Assembly (NCBI GenBank): GCA_023630585.1 | Contig: CM042552.1 | Location: 16,045,269-16,109,268, forward strand | Length of the DNA stretch: 64,000 nucleotides | From: Cranoglanis bouderius | Taxonomy: Eukaryota; Chordata; Actinopteri; Siluriformes; Cranoglanididae | Direction: 5' to 3' | Shown: piece by piece, positions 12,401 through 22,067 of the stretch | Layout: each line of letters opens with the position of its first letter | How positions within the stretch are numbered: the first letter of the stretch is position 1 | Made by a program: the position numbers and the translations under genes | Notes under the pieces: generated by a model | The model's input: the letters and a program-made list of their open reading frames with translations, nothing else | Told to the model about the DNA's origin: nothing | Database searches by the model: none

Positions 12401-13331
12401 GTTTAAACATTTGATATGTTTTCTATGTTCTATTGTGAATAACATATGGGTTTATGAGATTCGCAAATCACTGCATTCTGTTTTTTTTTTTTTTTATTTA
12501 CATTTTACACAGCGTCCCAAGTTTTTTGGATCTTTTTGTGTCATTTGTTTAATTTGGTTCTCGTTATCTACTTTTAGGACTCGTGTGAAAATCTGATGAT
12601 GTTTTAGGTCATATGCAGAAATCTAGAAAATTCTAAAGGGTTCCCAAACTTTCGAGCACCACTGTGTATATATATATATATACAGTAACTCAATTAACCA
12701 CTCTACAGCAGAATACTCTGAGCAGAATAGCATCATGCCCTTCAGGTGGATGGGCTACGACAACACAAGTCTACATCAGGTTCCGCTTCTGTCAGCCAAG
12801 AACAGGAATCTGAGGCTACACTGGGCACAGGATCACTGAAACTGGGCAGTTAATTAATGGAAAAAAAAAGATGAGGCGATTTTTCCCTCCGTTTCTGATT
12901 ATTTGATGTCTTTTTGATGTGAATATTAACTGAAGCTCTTGACCAGTATCTGCATGATTGGCTGTTTGGATAATTGCACGAATGAGCAGTTGTACATGTT
13001 TTCCTATTGAAGTGGCTGGTGATTAAGCCATAATTCGATGGGTGTTTTTTTCTTCAGCAATTGAACAGCAGTTGTTGATGTATTATAGGTCTACGAAACT
13101 GATTTTTTTTTTGTTGTTGTTGTTGTTGTTGTTTTTTTCGGTACTCTGGTACTTAAAATGAATTTGACACCTCTGGTTTAGGTCATGAATCATACTCTTA
13201 CTAGTTTCAAGAAGGTGATGAGACACTTTCGAGGTCCTCTTTGTTTCCTCCACCAGTTGGCTAAGAGGTGGGATTTTCTTTTTCTTCCCATTTCCGGTCA
13301 AAGTGTTCGGAGTTTGCAGCGCGACCTCCAT
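482..13331 (-). CDS. cfap221: CFAP221 (PCDP1), 5' half; cilia and flagella associated protein 221
   Basis: CFAP221/PCDP1 is a calmodulin-binding protein of the central-apparatus projection of motile cilia. Coding exons on the minus strand, 5' to 3': 13331-13202, 7462-7362, 6723-6637, 6529-6434, 6319-6219, 3895-3792, 3337-3178, 3012-2898, 2775-2646, 801-693, 569-482. All have AG/GT borders and compatible phases, and they sum to 1221 nt (407 codons) with no stop. Family-typical stretches are HHLLET at the end of exon 1, AEPSELHFSGFEVGK, FSPNEWRYFFDSIRIHCK, ENLLVTIHAYPV, CSCPVDFEFQVNCLKSHEAF, TFTPQQYG and SQFNSKPFIC; the N-terminal half looks like ASH/MSP-type beta domains. The human protein is about 840 aa, so roughly half lies beyond position 1. 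The ATG at 13331 is the first Met of the exon carrying the conserved N-terminus. Two introns hold Tc1 elements with solo LTRs. The 801 acceptor has a weak pyrimidine tract. Confidence 0.94.
1001..1192 (-). mobile_element. tRNA-derived SINE
   Basis: On the minus strand the head contains a pol III A-box-like TAGCTCAGTGG and a B-box-like GTTCAAATCC. Downstream is a tail reading TCGCTCTGGATAAGGGCGTC and then CTGCCAAATGC, the conserved tail found on many fish tRNA-SINEs. It lies in a CFAP221 intron. It is not a tRNA gene, because no acceptor stem closes. Confidence 0.85.
2158..2548. mobile_element. Tc1/mariner-type MITE
   Basis: Terminal inverted repeats start CAGTACTGTGCAAACGTTTT and end TTTTGCACAATACTG, flanked on both sides by TA. 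The 391-bp interior has no transposase, so this is a non-autonomous derivative. It lies in a CFAP221 intron. Confidence 0.85.
3987..6030 (+). mobile_element. Tc1-like transposon, degenerate, interrupted by a solo LTR
   Basis: Inverted terminal repeats of about 200 bp (3987-4194 and 5828-6030) are flanked by the TA target duplication. The plus strand carries a decayed Tc1 transposase: an HTH region near 4800-5045 (HKLGTGYKKISEALNVPG), then catalytic-domain pieces near 5230-5455 (DETKLF, VKHGGGSVMLWGCF) and 5490-5810 (QQDNDPKH-like and DLNPTENLWW). In-frame stops, for example at 5045 and 5455, show that it is dead. It sits in the CFAP221 intron between exons 6219 and 3895. A 432-bp LTR has inserted upstream of the HTH. 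Confidence 0.92.
4364..4795 (-). mobile_element. solo LTR (Ty3/gypsy-like) nested in a Tc1 element
   Basis: This 432-bp block begins TGTCATG and ends CATGACA and is flanked by the 5-bp duplication GTTAG (4359-4363 and 4796-4800). On the minus strand it shows a CTCTATTTAAG TATA-like box and, further on, CAATAAAGAAG as a poly(A) signal, the expected U3-R-U5 order. The TG...CA ends plus the 5-bp duplication identify an LTR. No internal retroelement genes are present, so it is a solo LTR left by LTR-LTR recombination. The Ty3/gypsy assignment is inference. Confidence 0.85.
6825..7340. repeat. dispersed repeat shared with 62,900-63,130
   Basis: The sequence begins with GGGCCTCATTTATCAA, a common fish repeat motif. 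Its part around 7140-7310 (AAAAGTGCAGTAACTCATCA, then TTTGAAGC and GATCA) recurs at 62,930-63,115 in the same orientation. It lies in a CFAP221 intron. The class is not known to me; a decayed DNA transposon is likely. Confidence 0.6.
9022..9045. repeat. (GT)n microsatellite
   Basis: Twelve GT units directly abut the TA target site of the Tc1-like element that starts at 9047. Confidence 0.95.
9047..10822 (-). mobile_element. Tc1-like transposon, degenerate, interrupted by a solo LTR
   Basis: The left terminal repeat starts CAGTTTGAAAGTATTGG after TA. The right end (10740-10822) is a decayed inverted copy of 9100-9170. The minus-strand reading frame 9242-9670 keeps Tc1 catalytic-domain fragments (NPKHTANTIKDFI, SCQSPDRNPVEH) but lacks the central part of the protein, so the element is inactive. 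A 695-bp LTR is inserted in the part upstream of the frame. It lies in CFAP221 intron 1. Confidence 0.85.
9803..10497 (-). mobile_element. solo LTR nested in a Tc1 element
   Basis: This 695-bp block begins TGTTA and ends TAACA and is flanked by TAATG on both sides (9798-9802 and 10498-10502). On the minus strand it has a TATTTAAGG TATA-like box near 10300 and GAATAAAGTGACG as a poly(A) signal near 9865, which is LTR order. No internal coding region is present, so it is a solo LTR. Its GC-rich U3 contains a short inverted repeat, TCGCGCGAAAAGCGCGA. Confidence 0.85.
10823..11240 (+). mobile_element. 3' fragment of a Tc1-like transposon
   Basis: The open frame 10850-11167 reads as the C-terminal part of a Tc1 transposase: DPKHTIHSTKEWLKNHKFN, LEWANQSSDFNPMEMLWKDL (the catalytic E is replaced by M in the NP-E-LW motif) and CKERAKIPQSRCAGL. 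It is followed by terminal-repeat sequence (CACATACTTTTGCCACTCA). The 5' half is missing. Confidence 0.85.
11247..12531. mobile_element. fold-back derivative of a Tc1-like transposon
   Basis: The element starts CAACCCCAATTCC after TA and belongs to the same family as 47,798-49,557. Bases 11247-11610 are repeated, inverted, at about 12165-12531. This covers the terminal repeat and also the transposase N-terminal coding region (KAGRVAKSVTKKKQLEVN on plus; its reverse complement near 12260-12330). Plus-strand catalytic fragments persist between 11700 and 12130 (VWGCISAYEMGSLHIWKGI). Both ends are therefore copies of the same 5' end, and the transposase 3' part is gone. Confidence 0.8.
12745..12850 (+). 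repeat. dispersed repeat shared with 35,925-36,060
   Basis: The segment containing GGTGGATGGGCTACGACAAC and AGCCAAGAACAGGAATCTGA recurs as an imperfect reverse complement near 35,935-36,030. The class is not recognised. It lies in CFAP221 intron 1. Confidence 0.6.
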
Positions 13332-13629
13332 TCCTGACTGGATCTATAAACAGACTTCAAGAAAAAAAAAAAAAACACCCTGCAGAATCCAAGAGAAAGA
13401 AACCACTGCATATTTAATGACGAGGCAAAGTCTAGAGAAGTGTAATCAGGCTATTAGATTGTTATATTTGTTTGCGAATCAAACGATCACCCACAGAAAC
13501 AGGTGCAAGATAAAACAATGTGTTCATATTACCCAAAGACGTACAGGAATCTAACGACGCAGGTTACTTTCCTGTTTATTATGTACACGCTTGTTGTTCC
13601 CTAAGCGTAGGCGCCGTGTCAACATATCA

Positions 13630-13643
13630 GTCACCATAGCAAC
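13630..13643. promoter_or_regulatory. RFX X-box in the CFAP221 promoter
   Basis: GTCACCATAGCAAC matches the X-box consensus (GTNRCC, 0-3 nt, RGYAAC) at every position. It lies 299 bp upstream of the CFAP221 ATG, within the usual distance for RFX-driven ciliary genes. Function is inferred from motif and position. Confidence 0.75.
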
Positions 13644-13768
13644 GACAGCAACGTGAAGTCATCGACCATCACAGGCGCAAACTGCACGCCGGTGAACGTT
13701 TTCAAAGTAAAAGCTTGAAACTACGGCGCTTTCAGGTTTTCCCTACACCCAGGAAAGCCTTGACTGAC

Positions 13769-15332
13769 CACAACCCCTGGCAACAAATTATGGAATCACC
13801 ACACTTAGACAAATCACGGATATGACGCAAAACAATTTTTTGTTTAATAGCTGAACATTCTGGCTTCATGAAACATATCTCAAACAAATTAAATTAAATT
13901 GTTTAAATTAATGGCATATTTTTTCCAGCTCAAGTTGAGGAAAACATTATGGAATTACTCAATGTTGAGGAAAAAATGATAGAATAATAAAAAAAAATGA
14001 AAAAAAAAATGAATAAATAATCACAATTTGTACTTTGTTGCTCCTCTTCAGGCTTTTATGACGGCCTGAATTCTTTGAGGCGTGGACTTCACTAATGAAA
14101 AACAATACTGTCCGTCAAGCTGGTTCCAACTTTCTCGAATAGCGGTTGACAGATCAGCTTTGCGGGATGGAGCCTCGTCACGGACCAGTTTTTAAATTTC
14201 CACCATGAATTTTCAATCGGATTGAGACCCGGACTGTTTGCTGGCCATGCCATTGAGTTGATCTTCCTTTCCTGAAGAAAAGCTTTAGCACTCTTTGCTC
14301 TGTGGGAAGATGCATTATCATCCTGAAAAATGACTTCGTCATCACCAAACCTATTTTCTATCGATGGAATGAGAAAAGTGTCCAAAATTTCAACTTAACA
14401 CCTGTTCATTGACTGTTGAGGTCTCACCTGGGCCTTTACCTGACATGCAGCCCCATATCATAACTGATTGGGGAAATCTGATTGTTTTCTTCAGGCAGTC
14501 ATCTTTAAATGTTTCATTAGTACGGCACCAGACTAAAGTTCCAGCATCGTCTCCTTGGCCAATGCAGATTTGTGATTCATCACTAAATATCACGTTCATC
14601 CAAATCATCCGCACTCCATGATCGCCCACTGTAACCTTGTCTTCTTCTGTTTAGGTGTTAGTGCTGGGTTTCGTTTGGCTTTCCTACACGTAAATCCCAT
14701 TTCATTCAGCCGATTTCTTACAGTTCAGTCACAAACACTGACTCCTGTTTCCACCCATTTGGTTTTCATTTGCTTTGTTGTGCATTTTCTACTTTCAAGG
14801 CATACTGCTTTGAGTTTTCTATCCTGACGTTTGCCGTCTTCCTTGGTCGACCCGTATGTTTTCCTTTTATAACCTTCCCAAATTCTGGACACAGCTGACG
14901 GGGAATAACCGACATCTTTTGCCACACTTTGTGTTGGATTTTCTTTCTTGAAGGAGTTTTATGATCCTTTCCATTGTTTCAATTGATAACTCTCTTGTTG
15001 GGGCCATGTTTCCTTTCAAAATGTCCAAGGTTAAGGTCTGTAAGCACTCTCTTTTAACTGCAGACTAATTAGCATTTTTAGACTTGTGTTGTTTTTTTTG
15101 TTTTTTTTTTTAGAAATGCAAATTACAAGGTGTTTCCGTAATTTTTTCCTCTGCTTGATCTGGAAAAAAATATGCCATTTAATTTCATTTAACTTGTTTG
15201 AGGTATGTTTCACAAAGCCAGAATGTTCAGCTATTAAACAAAAATTGTTTTGTGTCATATCTGTGATTTGTTTATTTGCTACGAAGTAGCAGCCTCTAAG
15301 TGTGGTGATTCCATAATTCTTGCCAGGGTCTG
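13769..15332 (-). mobile_element. Tc1/mariner-like transposon, degenerate
   Basis: Inverted ends read CCTGGCAACAAATTATGGAA on the left and its near complement ending TTGCCAGGGTCTG on the right. The minus-strand transposase is in three out-of-register pieces: 14925-14725 (HTH-like, DVGYSPSAVSRIWEGYKRK), 14629-14390 (FSDESQICIGQGDD, MIWGCMSGKGPGE) and 14385-14092 (FQDDNASSHRAKSAKAFLQ, PANSPGLNPIENSWW). Catalytic DDE residues are recognisable, but frameshifts and stops make it inactive. It lies between the CFAP221 promoter and the KNSTRN 3' end. Confidence 0.9.
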
Positions 15333-15346
15333 AAAAATCCCCATCA

Positions 15347-15515
15347 ATGCCAGAGCCATATCACCCTGCAGTTCTTGCCTGGTTTCTCACTGAAGCCAAG
15401 CAGGATTGAGCCTGGCCAGTACCTGGATGGGAGACCTTTTGGGAACTTTTTAAGGGTGCTGCTGGGAGTGGTATTAGGGAGGCCAGCAGGTGGTGGTCTG
15501 TGTGGGTCCTAAAAT
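15347..15515 (+). mobile_element. 5S rRNA-derived SINE (SINE3-like), truncated
   Basis: This piece contains GCCTGGCCAGTACCTGGATG followed by GGAGACC, the 5S internal-promoter region, and then GGGAGTGGTATTAGGGAGGC, as in the longer copy at 45,505. It stops soon after, so only the 5S-like head and the start of the body are present. It is not a functional 5S gene. Confidence 0.8.
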
Positions 15516-16234
15516 TTCATCTCTGTCAATAGCTCAACTGGGTTCATGCTGCTTTTCCTCAGAACATTATACAGAAATGCTGTAACCCTTGCATTCAAAC
15601 CAAAAAAACACTCAAATTGCAGTTCTTTCTTCTGACCTTTTGTGCAATTTGTTCTTTGATTAGACAATATGTGCTCCATCTATTAACTTTTAGTGTGCGC
15701 CAAATACATATTAGGGGCAGGGGCGGAGCTAGGGGGCCATGGCCAACATGGACTGAAGCCTGGCCCCATTGCCCACCCCAGTTGCAATTGCATTTTCAGT
15801 TGTATTGTATTTCCTTAAGAATAATTAATGTTTCTTACTGATAGATCCATCGCTCTACTGCCACAACACAATAACTTTCTCCAACTTGGATTGTGTGTTT
15901 TCAGTCATATCTGTCTGGAACTGTGACGCAAAACTCTTATGAGATTCATCTTCATGCCACTTAATAGAAGAGTATACGCTCTCACGAGTTTCCACAACAC
16001 ATGTTGCAATGAGCCTGTGGAGGAGTCCCGCGCTTCGTGTACAGACACATCGTTACACGTGAGCTCATGAAATCAAAATCCTTTTATTGTTTTTAATGCT
16101 TTCTAAAACAACACTGAGAGGTTTAGCCTTGCCCTGCACAAAAAGCAGAAAGGGAACTAGATAGGTTTACAAAACCTGTTGCAGCAACAAGATTGATATA
16201 CAGGTCAAAAACATGAGTTATTTTTTTGTATGTA

Positions 16235-17732
16235 CAGGTGCATCTCAATAAATTAGAATGTCGTGGAAAAGTTCGTTTATTTCAGTAATTCAACTCAAAT
16301 TGTGAAACTCGTGTATTAAATAAATTCAATGCCACAGACTGAAGTAGTTTAAGTCTTTGGTTCTTTTAATTGTGATGATTTTGGCTCACATTTAACAAAA
16401 ACCCACCAATTCACTATCTCAACAAATTAGAATACTTCATAAGACTAATAAAAAAACATTTTTAGTGAATTGTTGGCCTTCTGGAAAGTATGTTCATTTA
16501 CTGTACATGTACTCAATACTTGGTAGGGGCTCCTTTTGCTTTAATTGCTGCCTCAATTCGGCGTGGCATGGAGGTGATCAGTTTGTGGCACTGCTGAGGT
16601 GGTATGGAAGCCCAGGTTTCTTTGACAGTGGCCTTCAGCTCATCTGCATTTTTTGGTCTCTTGTTTCTCATTTTCCTCTTGACAATACCCCATAGATTCT
16701 CTATGGGGTTCAGATCTGGTGAGTTTGCTGGCCAGTCAAGCACACCAACACCATGGTCAACTTTTGGTGCTTTTGGCAGAGTGGGCAGGTGCCAAATCCT
16801 GCTGGAAAATGAAATCAGCATCTTCAAAATGCTGGTCAGTGAAGGAAGCATGAAGTGCTCCAAAATTTCTTGGTAAACGGGTGCAGTGACTTTGGTTTTC
16901 AAAAAACACAATGGACCAACACCAGCAGATGACATTGCACCCCAAATCATCACAGACTGTGGAAACTGAACACTGGACTTCAAGCAACTTGGGCTATGAG
17001 CTTCTCCACCCTTCCTCCAGACTCTAGGACCTTGGTTTCCAAATGAAATACAAAACTTGCTCCCATCTGAAAAGAGGCTATTGGACCACTGGTCAACAGT
17101 CCAGTTCTTCTTCTAGTTAGCCCAGGTAAGACGCCTCTGACGTTGTCTGTGGTTCAGGAGTGGCTTAACAAGAGGAATACGACAACTGTAGCCAAATTCC
17201 TTGGCATGTCTGTGTGTGGTGGCTCTTGATGCCTTGACCCCAGCCTCAGTCCATTCCTTGTGAAGTTCACTCAAATTCTTGAATCAATTTTGCTTGACAA
17301 TCCTCATAAGGCTGCGGTTCTCTCGGTTGGTTGTGCATCTTTTTCTTCCACAATTTTTCCTTCCACTCAACTTTCTGTTAACATGCTTGGATACAGCACT
17401 CTGTGAACAGCCAGCTTCTTTGGCAATGAATGTTTGTGGCTTACCTAGTGAACCAAACTGAGAGACCATTTTGAAGGCTCAGGAAACCGTTGCAAGTGTT
17501 TTGAGTTGATTAGCTGATTGGCATGTCACCATATTCTAATTTGTTGAGACAGTGAATTGGTGGGTTTTTGTTAAATGTGAGCCAAAATCATCACAATTAA
17601 AAGAACCAAAGACTTAAACTACTTCAGTCTGTGGCATTGAATTTATTTAATACACGAGTTTCACAATTTGAGTTGGAATTACTGAAATAAACGAACTTTT
17701 CCATGACATTCTAATTTATTGAGATGCACCTG
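16235..17732 (-). mobile_element. Tc1-like transposon with both ends, inactive
   Basis: Near-identical terminal inverted repeats of about 210 bp begin CAGGTGCATCTCAATAAATT, and TA flanks both ends. The minus strand encodes a Tc1 transposase starting at 17469 (MVSQFGSLGKPQTFIAKEAG). It is broken by a stop at 17284 and a later frameshift, with the C-terminal part at 16983-16513 (SVMIWGAMSSAGVGPLCF, WPANSPDLNPIENLWGIVKR). The high repeat identity suggests that it is younger than its neighbours. Confidence 0.93.
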
Positions 17733-18597
17733 TATATTAGTCCGACAAATCACAATGAAGAGGAAGACAGATATAGGGTCATTCTTTGGTAACAATAGCA
17801 AGAAGAAGCCTACTGATTCTGAGGCACAGGAAAATGTCAGGCAGGGTGAGGCAAAGAGAGAGCAGATAACATTTACTCGGAAACCATAAATCATACGAAA
17901 GATCTGATTAAATATATTATGGTGCTGACTTTCAGATCCTATGTAGTTATTTGCTCTAACAGCACTGTAAGTTAACCTGAACAGACTGTTTAGCTTCGTG
18001 GGCAAGATCTATCTTCAGTTATCTTCAGTTCTACATCAGACACAGAAAATGATTGAAGACCTTTGATCTAAAACAGTCCTAAAAATGATTGGTTACGAGG
18101 AGCAACAAGCAAAAAAGTCTAGCTAAAATGACGCAGTCTGATTTTTTGCCATGTGCCAACAGTGAGATGGAATGAAAACTGTAAAACTAAATGCAACACT
18201 GTGTGAAAGTGAGACAACCATCCAAATAACTTCTGCTTGGAGCAGCGAAGACAAAGCGAAGTGAAAGCAAATTCAAAACATATAAAAAATTTCCAATATA
18301 TGTTCAGCAACTTAAAAGGTGCACGCTTAGAAAAAGGGTTCTTAACAAGGTCCAGTCCTCTTTCACTTGGTTGTTGTAGCATTCTACATAAAAACCTTTA
18401 TTCATTTCCCCACAAAGACTATACAAAAAAAGTTATTTATTTATTTGTTTGTTTATTTATTGAGGGGGAGGTGTTGGGGGGGATGGATACAAGTTTAGCG
18501 GGATACTGAGATACTATGACTAAGACAAGCTTAATCTATTTTCTATTTACTTTTACTATTTAAAAAGAAAATCAGTAAACATAGCCCACAAAATTTC
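17733..18597. other. intergenic, no gene recognised
   Basis: Between the Tc1 element and the KNSTRN poly(A) signal I see only AT-rich sequence with short open frames lacking family features. A TTTA-rich run lies at about 18434-18465. Confidence 0.6.
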
Positions 18598-18603
18598 TTT
18601 ATT
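18598..18603 (-). terminator. KNSTRN poly(A) signal
   Basis: AATAAA on the minus strand, 32 nt downstream of the KNSTRN stop codon (18637-18635). This implies a very short 3' UTR. Confidence 0.7.
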
Positions 18604-18634
18604 CTTGAAACAACCAAAACAAAAGACTGTATTT

Positions 18635-21600
18635 TTACTCAGTCAACAGCCTCTCTGCATCCTCTAGTGCTCCCTCCATGTTCTCGGCATACGTGCAAAA
18701 TGATTCTCTTTCCAGGTGAAGCTTTTCTCTGGCTCCTTTTAGACTTTCCATGGTGTTCTGCACCTCCTAGAACCATTCACATGCAAAAGATTTATAACAG
18801 AATGAATAATGCATATACAAACGTAAAAGATTGAATACCGAGACTTACTGTTAAATGTGTTCTGTGCTCTTTTGTAAAATCATCAAACAGCTTCAGTTCA
18901 GTCAACAGTTTTTGGGAAATGGTCTGTAAAAAATTAAGAAACATTTTTTTTTTTCCCCCCACAATCTCTTTTCTAACAGGTTGTGCTACAGAAAATAAGC
19001 ATAGAAAACAATTTGGCAGTAAACATTTCAGTAAAAAGGTTTCATTGCGAGTCTGCTGAGAACAAAGGGGAAAAACGAGGGTATTTAAATGATTTATCCA
19101 CATTTGAAAATACTCGTAGAGGCCATCACAAGCACTACATAAAAAGGAAAAACATTATTGCAAGAGAGTCCAACTCTGGGATTCGAGAAATTGTATTTTA
19201 AAATGTAACTTATACCTTTGTAAAGTAATAAATGAACAATATGCAAAATCAAAATTTGCAATGAGCAATGACTCTAGATAACTTCTTGTCTAGAAATACC
19301 ATGGTTCCCCATACTGACAGGGGTTGTTACATCTATGATAACCTAGTATAAAAACACCACAGTTTCACTATGCCATTGTATTAATCAAGCATTTACAGAC
19401 TGAAATGCATTTTAATCTGTATTTTAATAAAAGTCAATGTTGAGGTCTAATCATACACCATGACTAATCATGAAACCCATAACAACCTTACTGACAGACT
19501 TTAATCCTGAATGGTTTTTTAAAGATGGAATTTGAGATTCAGTCAAATCAATTTTAACACCTCGAAAGCTAGCAAAATGATCAGCTATTTAGGGGTGAAA
19601 ACGCCTGCGTGATCCCAAAAATAAATGAGCCTGCATCGTCTTTGAGCTTGTCTCTGCTTGAGCTTCCACGGTTTAGTTTCAGCCTGTCTGTGCAATCTCC
19701 TTTCAGGGTTTACAGCTTGGTGTATTTGTGAAATCCAGTGTGTCTGCAGGCATTAAGTTAAATGTGAAGATGGGTGGTTGGATGCCCCTTCCAACAAGTC
19801 TAGATATAGTATATTTAATCACTTTTAATCTCTCGGTCAGCGCATTGAAATTGTGATGGCTCACATCTGTAGCTGCTCTCCAATTCTTTCTTGTGTAAAA
19901 GTGTGCAACCAGCTCAATTACCGTTTGCACCTTTGCAGCTCACGTCTCAGAAAGATTTGCAACAACTTAAAGGTTTGTTTCATTGGAGACCATACCTTGA
20001 AATTTATGAAATGTCCCTGCACCTGTAATTTAATGTCATGCCTCACTTCTATTCCACTGGAATAAGTGCTGGAATAAATCTCCGTCTACATTTTGATGTC
20101 TGACCAAATCAAAACTCCACATAACTTTGCTTATAGATCTTATTTTTTTCATTTAGTACTGCCCTTCAGAAGCCACATAAGATTACAGGTTTCCCGGAAG
20201 ACGAAATTTACATCGATCATCCTGTTCAAAAGTTTACACCCTTTAAACTCTTAATATATCATGTTGCCTTCTTGAGAATCAATAAATGAATGGATGTACA
20301 ATGCTGTGAAAAAGTATTTGCCCCATCCTGATTTCGTTTGTTTCTGTGTACATCTCATACTAAATAGTTTTAGATCTTCAAACAACATACAACATAAAAC
20401 AAAGGCAACCTGAGTAAACACACCATACAGTTTGTATTTATTTATTTAATTAATTAATTGAAGCAAATCTGGTTGTGCCACCTTTAGCAGTAATAACTGC
20501 AACCAAACACTTCCGATAACTGGAGATCAGTCTTTCACTTACTTCTAGGACTAGTGTTTACTCCCATGCTTTGGATCATTGTCTTGCTGCATAATCCAGT
20601 TGTGCTTGAGTTTCAACTTACTGACTGAAGACCGGACATTCTCCTTTAGGATTTTCTGGTAGAGAGCAGAATTCATGTTTCCTTACTGCATGTTGCCCAG
20701 GCCCTGAAGCAGCAAAGCATCCCCACACCATCACACTTCCACCACCATGCTTGACCATAGGTATGATGTTCTTTTTGTGGAATTCTGTGTTTGGTTTACA
20801 CCAGATGTAACGGGACCCCTGTCTTCCAAACAGATCCAATTTCGAGTCATCAGTCCACAGAACATTCTCCCAAAAGTTTTGAGGATCATCAAGGTGTGTT
20901 TTGCAAAATTCAGACGAGTCTTTATGTTCTTCTGGGTTAGCAATGATTTTCACCTCCCCACTCTTCCATGGAAGCCATTTTTGCCCAGTGTCTTTCTGAT
21001 AGTGGAGTCATGAACAGTGACCTTTATTGATGCAAGAGAGGCCTATAGGTCCTTTGATGTTGCCCTTGTCTCTTTTGTGACTTCCTGGATGAGCAGTTGC
21101 TGTGCTCTTGGAGGAATTTTGGAAGGTCAGCCGCTTCTGGGAAGGTTCACTACTGTGCCGAGTTTTTGCATTTGGAAATAATGGCTCTCACTGTGGTTCT
21201 TTGGAGTTCCCGAGCCTTTGAAATAGCTTTCTAACCCTTCCCAGACCGATGTATTCAATCACCTTCTTCCTCATCAATTCTGAAATTGTTTTAAATTTTG
21301 GCATAGTGTGTTACTGGGTAAGACCTTTTAACCAACTTCATGCTCTTGAAAAAGTTCTATTTAAGTGTTGATTTGATTGAACAGGACTGGCAGTAATCAG
21401 GCCTGGTTGTGTCTAGTCTAGCTGAACCCCATTATGAATGCAGTTTCATAGATTTAGGGAATTAGTAACCATTGCTTCAATAAATAACTATCATTTAAAA
21501 ACTGTATTTTGTGTTTACTCAGGTTACCTTTGTTATATCTTCGATTTTGTTTTAATTTCTGAAACATATTTAGTATGAGATATACACAAAAAACGGAAGA

Positions 21601-22029
21601 AATTAGGATGGGGCAGATACTTTTTCACAGCACTGTACCTTTTGTAATACTTGTGTAAGAGTCCCTCAGTTGTCCTCAGTGTGAAAAGATGGCTCTCAAA
21701 ATCATGCTGGAAAAGAATGTGCAGGACCTGGGGGATTTTTCTGAAGAACAGTGGACAGTTTAACTGCTCAGGACAAAGAAGTGACTCATGAACAACTATC
21801 CCAAAACATAAAAACAGTCGTTGACCATCCAGGTAACAACACACAGTATTAATGATCAAGCGTATGTAAACTTTTTAACTGGTTCGTTTGTGTAAATTCA
21901 GTCTTGTGGACTATATGTAAACATCTATTATGTGAAATAGCTTATTCAGGGCAGTACTAAATAAAAAACAAAATGCTCTTTAAAAAAAAATTACACTTTG
22001 CCTTACAAAATGTAAACTTATGAGCTCAA

Positions 22030-22067
<38 letters not shown>

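Larger units (their letters stand above)
7463..13201 (-). other. CFAP221 intron 1, filled with transposons
   Basis: The intron runs from donor A|GTAAGAGT at 13201 to acceptor CTACAG ending at 7463. From high to low coordinates it holds a 36-bp T-rich run near 13105, a dispersed repeat (12745-12850), the fold-back Tc1 derivative (11247-12531), a truncated Tc1 (10823-11240), a Tc1 with a solo LTR (9047-10822) and a (GT)n tract. At 7463-9020 I see only unique-looking AT-rich sequence with no recognisable gene. Confidence 0.85.
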
